Source: Mesostigma viride
Taxonomy: Eukaryota > Streptophyta > Mesostigmatophyceae > Mesostigmatales > Mesostigmataceae
Direction of reading: 5' to 3'
NCBI GenBank assembly: GCA_009746045.1
Contig: RPFO01000079.1
Location: 3,850,901 to 3,890,900 of the forward strand
DNA length: 40,000 bases
Shown: in pieces, positions 20,741-29,779 of the stretch
Layout: every line of letters begins with the position of its first letter
How positions within the stretch are numbered: the first letter of the stretch is position 1
Translations under genes and position numbers: made by a program
Notes under the pieces: model-generated
What the model was told of the DNA's origin: nothing
The model's database searches: none
Seen by the model: only the letters and a program-made list of their open reading frames with translations

Positions 20741-21436
20741 AGTTAACGCCAAGCGCATTGGCGTGATCCTGATTCGGCATATCTCTGCGATTCCAGCGGC
20801 ACCGGAACGAGTTCATTCCGACGAGTATCAAGAAAGTTATGGCGTTCCGACTTCCCGGTCGCGCGCGAGCGCGAGCCGGCTGTTCTTCTAAGTCGGACGT
20901 GAATATTTGCCGACGACATATGGGGTCGACAGTAATTCCTGGGCTGACAGGAATTAGGTGCTGTACCTACGACGGTATTGGATTGATACGTCGTACGCAG
21001 GAAATAGGAACCTTGACCTGTGGTCTGTTGGTACCGCAGGCTTAGTCCTGGACTTCTAGGTGCAGATGCAATAGTCACTGTGGACTGTGCTCTGTGGTCA
21101 CTGTGCCTGTATGGCAGACCTACTGTATAGGAGTTGGGCGCTGTACAGGTAGTGAATACTGTACCGGGGGTGTTATTACTGAGCAGGCCTCCTAGGCTGC
21201 TCAGGACTAGCAAGCACAGTGCACAAGTATATAAACAATAGGCCAGTGCCAAATGGGCATCTCTTGCGAGCCCGCCTCACGTGTTGTGCCTTGACTTGGC
21301 AAGCTCGTGTACAAGCCTCAAGTGTGTGAGCGCTGTAAACATTATCCGATTTAACAAAGCTCCGTTTCCAACCATATCACACATTGCTGCATTGCAACCA
21401 TATCCTTCACATTGCATGTGCTAAGAAAGCTTAACT
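20741..21436 (+). repeat. 5' LTR
   Basis: A 696-bp LTR with a TATATAAA box at 21228-21235 and a TGTAA poly(A) signal at 21334-21338. This places U3, R and U5 in the normal order. It also holds short palindromes: CGCCAA-GCGCA-TTGGCG near the left end, and TAATTCCT...AGGAATTA near 20932-20956. Confidence 0.93.
21228..21235 (+). promoter_or_regulatory. LTR TATA box
   Basis: TATATAAA about 100 bp upstream of the TGTAA signal. It is the likely core promoter of the element's genomic RNA. The same box is at 28423-28430 in the 3' LTR. Confidence 0.75.
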
Positions 21437-21529
21437 CAAATTACAACCAGTCTCAGCGGAACGGCCAGGAGGGTCGTTGCCGGTTGCGGTGTGCAGCGTT
21501 TACGACGAGAGGAGCTCGTCTGGTGGTGA

Positions 21530-22450
21530 ATGGTGCAGGAGGAACAGCGGCAGCAGGATTTCCGGTTTCGGCAGTCTGCTGGGGGTTCGATTTCTCCTGA
21601 ATTACGCCGTGTCGTTCGGGATCTATCTTTGTTGCTTGCAGATCGTCCGCCTGTAAATCGCAGCTTCGTGCAATTCGTCGACGACCAGGTCGAAGATTGG
21701 GAGCGAATTCTGCGACACGTACAAACCATCGTCATTCCGGAGCACCGGAGCATCGACGACCTTGAGCAGGAGCTTCACGGGTTGGTCGGCATCCAGACGG
21801 TGATTACTGCAGTAGCAGAGCGAGTGCGGACGGAGTTGGCAGCAAGGCGAGGCGAGGTTGCGGAAGCAGCTGGCGCAGGGCGACACGAGTTTGTGCCGAC
21901 AGTAGCGGGCGCGGGAGTACCACGTGCTTTCGCAGGCGGCATCGGCGACGAGGGTGTTGCAGCGGGACCAGTTAGGCGTGAACGACGCGGAGCGGAGCAT
22001 CACAGGCGGCTTGCAGAGGTCGGGGCGACAGCGGAAGCCATCGCCGGAGGACAACGCGCGACAAGAGTCGGCAGGTTTCCAGAGCGAGTAAGAGTTCCTT
22101 TTCAGGAGCTAACCCCGCCCCTTCGCGTTCGTGTGACGCGTTGGGAGGAGTTTGCACCTCTTGGGTACGATAGTGACCTTGAGGTAGGCGCAGGGGGTGT
22201 CGCTGGGCTAGGCGACGAGACACTTGGCGACCACGAGGTGCCAACGTACAATCCGCGAGGGACCAACGACGGGTTGTCACCTGTCTACTTTACCAACGGT
22301 GACGATTCAGTCATCGCGGGCCGACAGCGGGTCGACGACGGCGCAGCAGGTAGCAGGGTACCAGAGCTGATTGTGGTGAGCGACAGCGACGACGACAGCG
22401 ACAAGGAGAACCAGGACGCGCCTGGGGCCAGCCGTGGTGGTCTTGCCTGA
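21530..22450 (+). CDS. Extra leader ORF of the LTR element, unknown function
   Basis: A 306-residue open frame lies between the 5' LTR and gag. I do not recognise it as gag. It starts with a hydrophilic Gln/Arg-rich N-terminus and has a helical region (RRVVRDLSLLLADRPPVNR, then VEDWERILRHVQTIVI). An Ala/Gly/Arg-rich middle follows. The acidic C-terminus reads PELIVVSDSDDDSDKENQ: a hydrophobic IVV followed by SDSDDDS is the form of a SUMO-interacting motif. It is open throughout, unlike gag, which suggests selection or recent acquisition. The true start may be a later ATG. No homologue is claimed. Confidence 0.6.
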   Translation: MVQEEQRQQDFRFRQSAGGSISPELRRVVRDLSLLLADRPPVNRSFVQFVDDQVEDWERILRHVQTIVIPEHRSIDDLEQELHGLVGIQTVITAVAERVRTELAARRGEVAEAAGAGRHEFVPTVAGAGVPRAFAGGIGDEGVAAGPVRRERRGAEHHRRLAEVGATAEAIAGGQRATRVGRFPERVRVPFQELTPPLRVRVTRWEEFAPLGYDSDLEVGAGGVAGLGDETLGDHEVPTYNPRGTNDGLSPVYFTNGDDSVIAGRQRVDDGAAGSRVPELIVVSDSDDDSDKENQDAPGASRGGLA

Positions 22451-22552
22451 GTGGTAACACTTGGCACTTTCCTTTCTTGTTCAGTAGCTTATATTGCTTT
22501 AATTGCTGCTTAGCCACTTGGCTGGCTGTAGCAGATCTGAACAGAGGCCATC

Positions 22553-23737
22553 ATGGAGGATGGAGCTATCAACCAACCAGCGGGCTTTATGGACTTCGGG
22601 CGGCGCGGCGCTGGGCTGGATGGACGAGATGGACGCGATGGACGCGGTGGACGCGATGGACGCGGGGCGGCCAGGCGCTGGGAGACCAGGCTGAGGTGCC
22701 AGATAATCAGAGCCAAGGATCGCAGGGCGGGCAGCACGCGCCAGCCGCAGATCAAGCGGCGCCCAAGCGACCAACTGTTGCTGAGGGGTACGCGGTGCTA
22801 GGCCAGTTTCAGTCCATCAAGGACAATTGGCAGCCCCGGGATGCTGAGAGGATGTTAGAGGACATGAACTTGTACACTGAGATATACAACGGTGACAAGC
22901 TTCGCATCCTGGCGTCTAGTGCCTACATACGGCAGTCGGCGAGGCGGCTGTTCAAGTTTGTTCGGGAGCGACATGCGGCGGGGGACACCTGGACGGCGTT
23001 TATGACGCGACTCAGGTCGTTCCTGAGTGACAAGAGGACCATAGATGGGTCCCACCTGAAGCAAGAATACCTGGACTACAAGCCCATCAAGGGGCAACTA
23101 GTGGTCCACGCCTTTGAGACTTCGTCAAGCTGAGGGAGGACGCCATGGCCAAGGGCTTCTTCGTCGCAGATCGGATGGCCATGGGCGACTTTCTCAAGTC
23201 GCTGCAACTGGATCCGGTCACCATGGATAATGTGACCATCCACATGCGACAGGTCCATGGCTGGGCAGCCATGACGGATCAGTTGTATGAGTGTTTCAGC
23301 GGCAAGTACGTGGGGGTAAGCGCCCTCGTCAGAATGATGAGGAGGCCACTGAACCCACGGTTAAGTCCATGAGGGGATCGGGCCACGGGGGCCCAGCGTC
23401 CTCGAGAGGGCCTGAGACCTCTTCAAGGGGTCGAGGAAGGTCCAGGAGGGGGCGTGACAGAAGGGCTGGACGGGGGACCCCGCCGAAGTCGGGACATCCA
23501 CAGTCCCAGTTTGACTTCAAGAGGGTGGGTGGTCCTCCCAAGGCTGGGCCCAGCAGTGGGACCTCACGGGACATCAGTCAGGTGGAATGTTATTTCTGCC
23601 AGGGGAAGGGTCACTTCAGGAATGAGTGTCCCTCGTACCTGAGGCAGGAAGGTCAGAGCAAGCCAGCTCAGGGTGGCAGCAAGGACAAGGCTGGTCCATC
23701 CCAGGACAAGGGCAAGGGCAAGGCTGCTGATCATTGA
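22553..23737 (+). pseudogene. gag with CCHC zinc knuckle, frame-broken
   Basis: An ATG at 22553 opens MEDGAINQPAGFMDFGRRG. The coding signal moves to another frame within a GGACGCGAT-type repeat (22616-22663), again near 23125 and again in a G run near 23312. The body (QFQSIKDNWQPRDAERMLED to the region around DFLKSLQLDPVTM) resembles a Copia capsid region. A basic RG-rich stretch follows, then a knuckle CYFCQGKGHFRNEC at 23588-23629, which fits CX2CX4HX4C. The frame ends with TGA at 23735-23737, in phase with pol. At least three frame changes make this copy non-functional as read, unless some are sequence errors. Confidence 0.8.
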
Positions 23738-26700
23738 TATGAGCCTGCACACATCCCTGAACCCTGGAGGGTGCCCCCAGGGGTGTGTAATGAAGCTGCT
23801 AGTGACAGCAGTGAGGGGCAGCCCCATGCTCTAGTGAAAGAGCCTATTGGACACGATGGGGCAAGCTTGGTTACCACAGAGAGTATGCCAGCTGTAGCTG
23901 CAGTGGTTACTCGCCAACGTGCCCGCCATGGCGGTGCTGAGCCTGAGGTAGGACCTGGTGATGTGGACCCAGGTGGATCTCAGAAGCATTCTGACCGTGC
24001 AGGACTGGCACAGGATGGTCAGGATGAGGATAGGGCTGGAGACAGTCTGACAGGCACGACCCTGGTGCCTCCTGTACATAAGGGATCTGTACATACCTTG
24101 AGTGCTAATAATGACAATAAAAGGTTTTCTCTTTTGTATGACATTGCCTCAAGGTTGCATACCATGTTTGGCCATGCAGCTCAGTCTTTGCAAGTTGCTA
24201 GACGGCTGGGAGGAAGTGAGTTGTACTCCATCTGCCAACAGGTTGCTCAAGCTTGCAAGTGCAGGCTAGTTGCTAGAAAGCCCAAGCAGTCTCATGCCAG
24301 GACTCCTATTTTGCAGCCAGGCCATGTGCAGGTAGATATTCAGAGAATCAGGGGTTTGAAGCTGCTGGTGGCAGTGGACAGATATACCAGGATGCTGCCA
24401 GCTGATGCTGAGCAGGCATGGAAGGAGAAGCTAGAGGCCAAGTTCCTCAAGCTGAGGCAGAAAGACAAGGGCTGGAGTGTCCTAGAACCTAACGTTGGAC
24501 AACAGGTTGTTGTGTGGAAGGAACCAAGCTTTCCAGGGAAACGTGGCAGCTGGCATGATGGGGTGGTGACCCGAGTAGAAGCCGCTGGCCATAAGTGCTG
24601 GGTGGCCATTGATGGCTCCCAAGCAGTGCACCGTCTGTCCTGGTCAAAGATCCGTCCCCGGGGAGGTAATCAAGGAGACCTCTTCCAGGTGCCCGCTGGT
24701 GTACAAGGCGGGGGTGACGTGGAGCTTCCTGATCAGGGTGCTACAGCTGTATCGAGCCCTCAGGGTGACCCTGGCCCGGCCCCTGGGGTACCTTCACATA
24801 CGGTGGTTGGGCAAGCAGGCGGACAGGCTGCACCTCCGGAACGGCCCGACACCAGGCCTAGGGGTGTGCGTCTATCAGATATTGTACAGGCTTTGCAAAG
24901 AGCCAAGAAGGAGCCTAAGGTGTCCAAGCTTGTCCAGTTGGATGAACCTGAGGTAGCTGCCATGGAGATAGATACCAATGCACAGGTTTCTGTCATGGGA
25001 CCTCAGCATACAGGAGAACTGCTGGTCGGAGAACCAAGTTGCCCCTGGGTGTCTGATTTCAGTGGTAGGACGCATCTAAGGGTGTTGGGAGAGGTTAATG
25101 CCCCTGTCATGGGTGTGGATGTGACCTTCCTTGTCCTAGAGGACTATGATGGCCCTGTGATTTTGGGTCAGAATTTTCTGGGCAATCCTGGGATTTCTAT
25201 CAGAGCTACAGCTCTGAGAAGAGATGGCTGGGGGATGATTCCCCTAGAAAATTTCAGGACAACATTTCCAGTCAGGTGCAGGGCCAAGCCGGTCAAGGGT
25301 GTAAAATGGGATGAAGGGGAGGTGCCCCCAGCGGCCAGTTTTACACCCTTGACCGGCTTGGCCCTGCACCTGACTGGAAATGTTGTCCTGAAATTTTCTA
25401 GGGGAATCATCCCCCAGCCATCTCTTCTCAGAGCTGTAGCTCTGATAGAAATCCCAGGATTGCCCAAGGAAAATTTCAGGACAACATTTCCAGTCAGGTG
25501 CAGGGCCAAGCCGGTCAAGGGTGTAAAATGGGATGAAGGGGAGGTGCCCCCAGCGGCCAGTTTGGTTATTCCAGCTGTGTTGCACCCCAGCAGTATTGGC
25601 ATAACTCACAGGAGCCTTGCTGCACACTCTCCTTTGACATATGATCAGCTGGTCCAAGAGATGAGCTCGCCTACTTTGTTTGAGGCTTGGAAGCTCGCCT
25701 TCTCCAAGGCATTGGAGGAGTGGTTGCAGTTTGAGTGTGCTGCACCAACAGACAGACGTCCCCCAGCATCAAGGAAGCTTGCTTTGAGATTTGTGCTGAA
25801 GAGGAAGGTTGTGGATGAGGTATCAGTGCCCCATGTCAGGCCTGTCCTGAATGAGTATCACGGCACGGGGAGTCTACCAGGAGAGGAGCTATACACGCCA
25901 GGGATGCTACACGACACATGGAGAATTTTGCTATGTCTCTACGTGGGGTTGCTGAACAGGGGAGCAGCTATGTCATCAGTGCTGCTGGACTTCAAAAGGG
26001 CATTTTTAAAATCTGATCCAGAAGTGGCCAGGAGGGTGTGGAAGCAGGATGAGCCTTACTGTGTTGAGGTGCCTGCCATCTGGAAGCTGGAGCTGCATCA
26101 ACAATTCCTGGTTATTCTGAAGGGCCTGGAAGGACTCAGGTCGAGCCCAATCATCTGGAGACTCACGCTGCAGGAAGCTCTGATCAGTGAGTGTGGCTTG
26201 AGAGTGTCTTCAGTTGATCCCTGTTTGCTGCTGGCCCAATGGGAGGGTCTGCCAGTGTATGCTAGTTTGCATGGAGATGATCTGCATTTGCTAGCCCCTA
26301 CGACATGGCTGAAGAAGTTTATTCCTGTCATCAGTGGCAAGTTTTCACTGGGCAAGGAGCTGTGGCAGGAGCCCAACAAGCCTGTAGTGTTCTGTGGAAT
26401 GCAGGCTACCCTGTTCAGGAGGGACGGGGAGTGGAGTATCAGGCTTCAGGCTGGAGGAGATTATAAACAGACCATTGTGAAGGCCTTGCCAGAGAAGATC
26501 ACCCAGGCTGCAGGACCTGAGTTGAGAGGCATGTGGGCCTGGTTTGCCAGCATCTGTGGTCCGTCTTTGATGGTCCATAGCAGAATGCCTGATGAAGTGC
26601 TTGAGGATGAGAAGCCTCGAGTCATAGCCCGGTTGGTGGAGAGTACCCCTGATCTGATTTTGTCTGGGATTGACTTTGCCCAGCCTATCACCTTGGAGAT

Positions 26701-27187
26701 CTTTGTTGACAGTTCCATGGATGCTCGCCAGGTTACCAAGGTCAGGGGGAGATCTGCTGCTCTGTTTGCTTTTTATCAGAGCAGGGCAAGTTTGTTCAGC
26801 TGGTACAGCAGACTGCAGAAGAGGGTCTGTATCAGTTCAGATGTGGCAGAATGCAGGGCCATATGCGAGGGGATCCAGTCCAGCCTGTACATAAAGGAGT
26901 TAATGCTGGAGCTGGCTTCAGTTACCCCTTGGACCTTGCAGATGGAGACGTTGTTGCTAACAGACAGCATGGGTATGGTCCAGTTTGTTCACAAGCAGCT
27001 GGCCAGGAGCCGGGACCTGGATTATTTGTTGCTGAAGGAGTTGGCCAGTTTGGTTGACTTGAAGCATATCCCTGGCGAGGAGAACCCTGCTGATGCATTG
27101 ACAAAGCTGCCACACAAGGCCCCAGCCCAGTACAATGTACTGAGGAAGCTCATGAATGCTGACTGTCAAGTCGGTCTATCTGTCTAA
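23738..27187 (+). CDS. Copia-type pol with rearranged domains
   Basis: The frame is in phase with gag after a single TGA; there is no good ATG near its start, so readthrough or a fused precursor is likely. Residue numbers count from the codon at 23771. An integrase zinc-binding remnant (H129, H135, C155, C162) is followed by VQVDIQRIRG with one catalytic Asp (D189). The rest of the core, with the second Asp and the Glu, is missing. An SH3-like integrase end spans about 238-297. An aspartic-protease-like segment follows at about 395-470 (EIDTNAQVSVMG, then VILGQNFL). Reverse transcriptase spans about 666-875, with D740 in LLDFKRAFL and HGDD at 834-837 in place of YVDD. RNase H (D980, E1027, D1065, HIPGEENPAD) ends it. 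Residues 492-597 contain the duplicated and inverted insertion. Integrase before protease is not the usual Copia order. Confidence 0.85.
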   Translation, partial: YEPAHIPEPWRVPPGVCNEAASDSSEGQPHALVKEPIGHDGASLVTTESMPAVAAVVTRQRARHGGAEPEVGPGDVDPGGSQKHSDRAGLAQDGQDEDRAGDSLTGTTLVPPVHKGSVHTLSANNDNKRFSLLYDIASRLHTMFGHAAQSLQVARRLGGSELYSICQQVAQACKCRLVARKPKQSHARTPILQPGHVQVDIQRIRGLKLLVAVDRYTRMLPADAEQAWKEKLEAKFLKLRQKDKGWSVLEPNVGQQVVVWKEPSFPGKRGSWHDGVVTRVEAAGHKCWVAIDGSQAVHRLSWSKIRPRGGNQGDLFQVPAGVQGGGDVELPDQGATAVSSPQGDPGPAPGVPSHTVVGQAGGQAAPPERPDTRPRGVRLSDIVQALQRAKKEPKVSKLVQLDEPEVAAMEIDTNAQVSVMGPQHTGELLVGEPSCPWVSDFSGRTHLRVLGEVNAPVMGVDVTFLVLEDYDGPVILGQNFLGNPGISIRATALRRDGWGMIPLENFRTTFPVRCRAKPVKGVKWDEGEVPPAASFTPLTGLALHLTGNVVLKFSRGIIPQPSLLRAVALIEIPGLPKENFRTTFPVRCRAKPVKGVKWDEGEVPPAASLVIPAVLHPSSIGITHRSLAAHSPLTYDQLVQEMSSPTLFEAWKLAFSKALEEWLQFECAAPTDRRPPASRKLALRFVLKRKVVDEVSVPHVRPVLNEYHGTGSLPGEELYTPGMLHDTWRILLCLYVGLLNRGAAMSSVLLDFKRAFLKSDPEVARRVWKQDEPYCVEVPAIWKLELHQQFLVILKGLEGLRSSPIIWRLTLQEALISECGLRVSSVDPCLLLAQWEGLPVYASLHGDDLHLLAPTTWLKKFIPVISGKFSLGKELWQEPNKPVVFCGMQATLFRRDGEWSIRLQAGGDYKQTIVKALPEKITQAAGPELRGMWAWFASICGPSLMVHSRMPDEVLEDEKPRVIARLVESTPDLILSGIDFAQPITLEIFVDSSMDARQVTKVRGRSAALFAFYQSRASLFSWYSRLQKRVCISSDVAECRAICEGIQSSLYIKELMLELASVTPWTLQMETLLLTDSMGMVQFVHKQLARSRDLDYLLLKELASLVDLKHIPGEENPADALTKLPHKAPAQYNVLRKLMNADCQVGLSV
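25179..25466. repeat. Perfect 128-bp inverted repeat inside pol
   Basis: Arms at 25179-25306 and 25339-25466 are exact reverse complements around a 32-bp spacer. A 95-bp direct copy of 25247-25341 follows at 25469-25563. Together these form a 222-bp (74-codon) in-frame insertion made of pol's own sequence. The minus strand is also open here because of the symmetry. Confidence 0.95.
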
Positions 27188-27935
27188 AAGCTGAGAGCTG
27201 GGTGCTTAAGTCTCTGGATATCAGGCTGGGAGCTTGATTGTACATAATCCTGAGCACACCTTGAGGGGTGAGACATGTCTCTGGTGTGGGAATGTCTGAC
27301 ATTGTCTCTGATGGAGAGATGTCTATCTGGGGTTTTCATCTCAGTCTGAGGTTTCCCCAGATCTGTGGTTTGTGGGCGGGGTTCGATTCCCTGGTGCCGT
27401 CTTAAGGCGGAGTTTCACGGACTGGCTGACCCATCCACCATGCTGGTGAGGTGGCGACAGGTCCCCTGATTTTCCACGGTTGGAACGAGTAGAGGAGCTT
27501 GTGTTTTGCATGTGCTTCGCGTAGATGTTGTGTCTGGTTCGATAAGGGGCAGCAGACCGGCGCCGACTCCCGTCTGGGGGTCAGCAATGTTTTCTGATGA
27601 GCTGTTGTGGGTGATCTGTGGGGTTTCGCCTAAGGTCCTGAAGGTTGTACATACTTCTCAAGTTCTTAACTGAACACCTATGGGCTGCCACAGTTGGCCA
27701 ACCTCTTGTACATGGGTAACACAACGAGCCTCCCGTGAAGGGATAGGGACTCATTGTAATTTGTTTGTGCTCCTGAGCCAGTATGGGTGCTATGTACATA
27801 TAATAAGGAATCCAAGCTGACTGTCATGCCCAGCGGGTTGTGACTTGTAGTCTGGGGAGGATATCCAGTACCCATTGTGTGTGTTTGTATGTAGACTTGT
27901 GTGAGCTGCTACAGCTCAAGAAAAGAAAGGATTGG
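27188..27935 (+). other. Untranslated region between pol and 3' LTR
   Basis: No ORF with recognisable motifs is present and there is no env-like gene. A GGGGTTCGATTCCC stretch near 27377-27390 resembles a tRNA T-arm, but no complete tRNA can be folded around it. The last 20 bp are the polypurine tract. Confidence 0.6.
27918..27935 (+). promoter_or_regulatory. Polypurine tract
   Basis: AAGAAAAGAAAGGATTGG lies immediately before the 3' LTR, where plus-strand DNA synthesis of an LTR element is primed. Its position supports AGTTAA as the true LTR start. Confidence 0.8.
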
Positions 27936-28632
27936 AGTTAACGCCAAGCGCATTGGCGTGATCCTGATTCGGCATATCTCTGCGATTCCAGCGGCACCGG
28001 AACGAGTTCATTCCGACGAGTATCAAGAAAGTTATGGCGTTCCGACTTCCCGGTCGCGCGCGAGCGCGGGCCGGCTGTTCTTCTAAGTCGGACGTGAATA
28101 TTTGCCGACGACATATGGGGTCGACAGTAATTCCTGGGCTGACAGGAATTAGGTGCTGTACCTACGACGGTATTGGATTGATACGTCGTACGCAGGAAAT
28201 AGGAACCTTGACCTGTGGTCTGTTGGTACCGCAGGCTTAGTCCTGGACTTCTAGGTGCAGATGCAATAGTCACTGTGGACTGTGCTCTGTAGTCACTGTG
28301 CCTGTATGGCAGACCTACTGTATAGGAGTTGGGCGCTGTACAGGTAGTGAATACTGTACCGGGGGTGTTATTACTGAGCAGGCCTCCTAGGCTGCTCAGG
28401 ACTAGCAAGCACAGTGCACAAGTATATAAACAATAGGCCAGTGCCAAATGGGCATCTCTTGCGAGCCCGCCTCACGTGTTGTGCCTTGACTTGGCAAGCT
28501 CGTGTACAAGCCTCAAGTGTGTGAGCGCTGTAAACATTATCCGATTTAAACAAAGCTCCGTTTACAACCATATCACACATTGCTGCATTGCAACCATATC
28601 CTTCACATTGCATGTGCTAAGAAAGCTTAACT
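27936..28632 (+). repeat. 3' LTR
   Basis: This 697-bp LTR is about 99.4% identical to the 5' LTR. Differences seen are A/G near 28067, G/A near 28291, one extra A near 28548 and C/A near 28564. TATATAAA is at 28423-28430 and TGTAA at 28529-28533. Confidence 0.93.
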
Positions 28633-28637
28633 CAGTC

Positions 28638-28705
28638 GCCCGCCGCTGGGCACCGCGGCTGCTAGACGAGACGGAGGTCCAGTTAACGTAGAGGATTTAC
28701 GTTAG
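28638..28705 (+). pseudogene. LINE reverse-transcriptase fragment (right half)
   Basis: With the LTR element and one copy of CAGTC removed, the frame from 20740 continues here as RPPLGTAAARRDGGPVNVED, comparable to the LLLLDGSPVPPATRFKLLG block of LINE-A. This confirms that the Copia-like element interrupted a LINE remnant. Homology fades after about 28705. Confidence 0.65.
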
Positions 28706-28756
28706 ATGGAGAGAGATTGTTACGCTCTTTCCAACGGCACCTTGAACGCCTCATTT

Positions 28757-28904
28757 AATTTGACTCGTGCTCCCGTTCCGTGTTCCAAGGGGAGTCACGG
28801 AGCATTAACCCCGATGGATGGATGGGTGGGTGCAAACAGTCCTACCGGTCTAATCTATCTACAACAGCCATCTACAACATCTATCTACAAAATCTATCAA
28901 CATC
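28757..28904 (-). mobile_element. Short LINE-B 3' end with target duplication
   Basis: This 148-bp minus-strand insertion is flanked by AACGCCTCATTT at 28745-28756 and 28905-28916. It carries the LINE-B 3' UTR (TGTAGATAGATG units, ACCGGTAGGACTG), a few CATC units, then a terminal GCTCCGTGACTCCCC...GGGAGCACGAGT block and an AAATT tail. The loop between the hairpin arms has an extra 10-11 bp. It links the LINE-B 3' UTR directly to the hairpin seen in element X. Confidence 0.85.
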
Positions 28905-29297
28905 AACGCCTCATTTGGTTACGGGACGTAAAAGTTATGACGTTTCCTAGGCTGTGCCGACAGTGCTGTGCGTCAATGTGGGCGCGTGTAGGCACAGGAT
29001 GTACCAAGTGTCACTTTGATAGTCCGTAGGACGTTGATAGGACTTGTACATGACTTGATGCTCAATTGATAGGCGAGCGCGCTAGAGCGCGCCAGCTAGT
29101 ACCTAGCAATGAGACAATTGATGCTGCATGAGTGCAGTACAGATAGGTCCACAGCTAGGACTAGCCGTATGGACAATTGATAGATCTCCGCGCCAAAGGC
29201 GCGCCAGAGTCTACGTAAGGCAATTGTGTGCCAGTTCAGCAGTGACATGCAGAGCTGCTGAATACTTGGACGCGTACCTAGCAAAGCTATTCGTATA

Positions 29298-29600
29298 CTG
29301 TATCAAGGAGACAACCAGCGCAGGCCAGAAATCGGGAGAATCCGGACCATGGTAGCTCGAGCCTGCCGTTATCTTGTCCGCGTGTTCGAGTCGTTCAGGA
29401 TGATGAATATGAATGGTGATGGAAATGTGTAGCCTTGTGCAATGTTGAAATTATGGCTGGCTTACGTGTAGAGCGACTAGATGACCTATAGACGGTGGGG
29501 CCGGAAACAGCTTGCTTGATCATGCAGGGCGTGTGTTTCGAGCCTAACTGGCCGGGAGTGTCTAGTGGTGAGCACCATTGCTGCGATATCGCTCTCCCAT
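29298..29600 (+). pseudogene. Decayed copy of the unknown gene at 8856-10244
   Basis: Broken frames encode RRQPAQARNRENPDHGSSSL, then RVVQDDEYEW, IMAGL, and GVCFEPNWPGVSSGEHHCCD. These match exon 2 of the minus-strand unknown gene around 9398-9690. A stop follows the DDEYEW block. The GTGAGC donor after GVSSG is retained, and homology extends into the intron. Confidence 0.8.
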
Positions 29601-29779
29601 CATTTACGAGGAAATACCCATTTACGAGGTATGACGAGGTTAGCTCTAGGACGCTAAGTCTTGCCTGCGCACTCCACTTGCAAGACGACGAGGTCGTTTG
29701 TGCTACGTGCGTGAGATGTGGCGTTTACGCCTAATGTCGACTGTGTTTTCTTATTGAAAAAAGGCAACACTTTATTTTG

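Larger units (their letters stand above)
20741..28632 (+). mobile_element. Copia-like LTR retrotransposon, 7.9 kb, recent insertion
   Basis: Two LTRs of 696 and 697 bp (20741-21436, 27936-28632) differ by about three substitutions and one indel. The element is flanked by a 5-bp target duplication CAGTC at 20736-20740 and 28633-28637. LTR ends form AGTTAA...TTAACT rather than TG...CA. A purine tract lies just before the 3' LTR. I could not recognise a tRNA primer site after the 5' LTR (CAAATTACAACC follows). The internal region holds an extra leader ORF, a frame-broken gag and a long pol with Copia-type reverse transcriptase and RNase H. Near-identical LTRs indicate recent insertion, yet integrase is deleted, so it likely moved by proteins supplied in trans. 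Confidence 0.93.

Noticed and set aside
21437-21460. tRNA primer-binding site after the 5' LTR
   Set aside because: No TGG-started complement to a tRNA 3' end is visible; the primer may be internal, but nothing supports a specific tRNA.
25168-25657. Minus-strand frames inside pol
   Set aside because: They exist because the perfect inverted repeat makes both strands similar; no independent motif.
27360-27420. tRNA gene or fragment (GGTTCGATTCC)
   Set aside because: A T-arm-like stem exists, but no acceptor, D-arm or anticodon arm can be matched around it.
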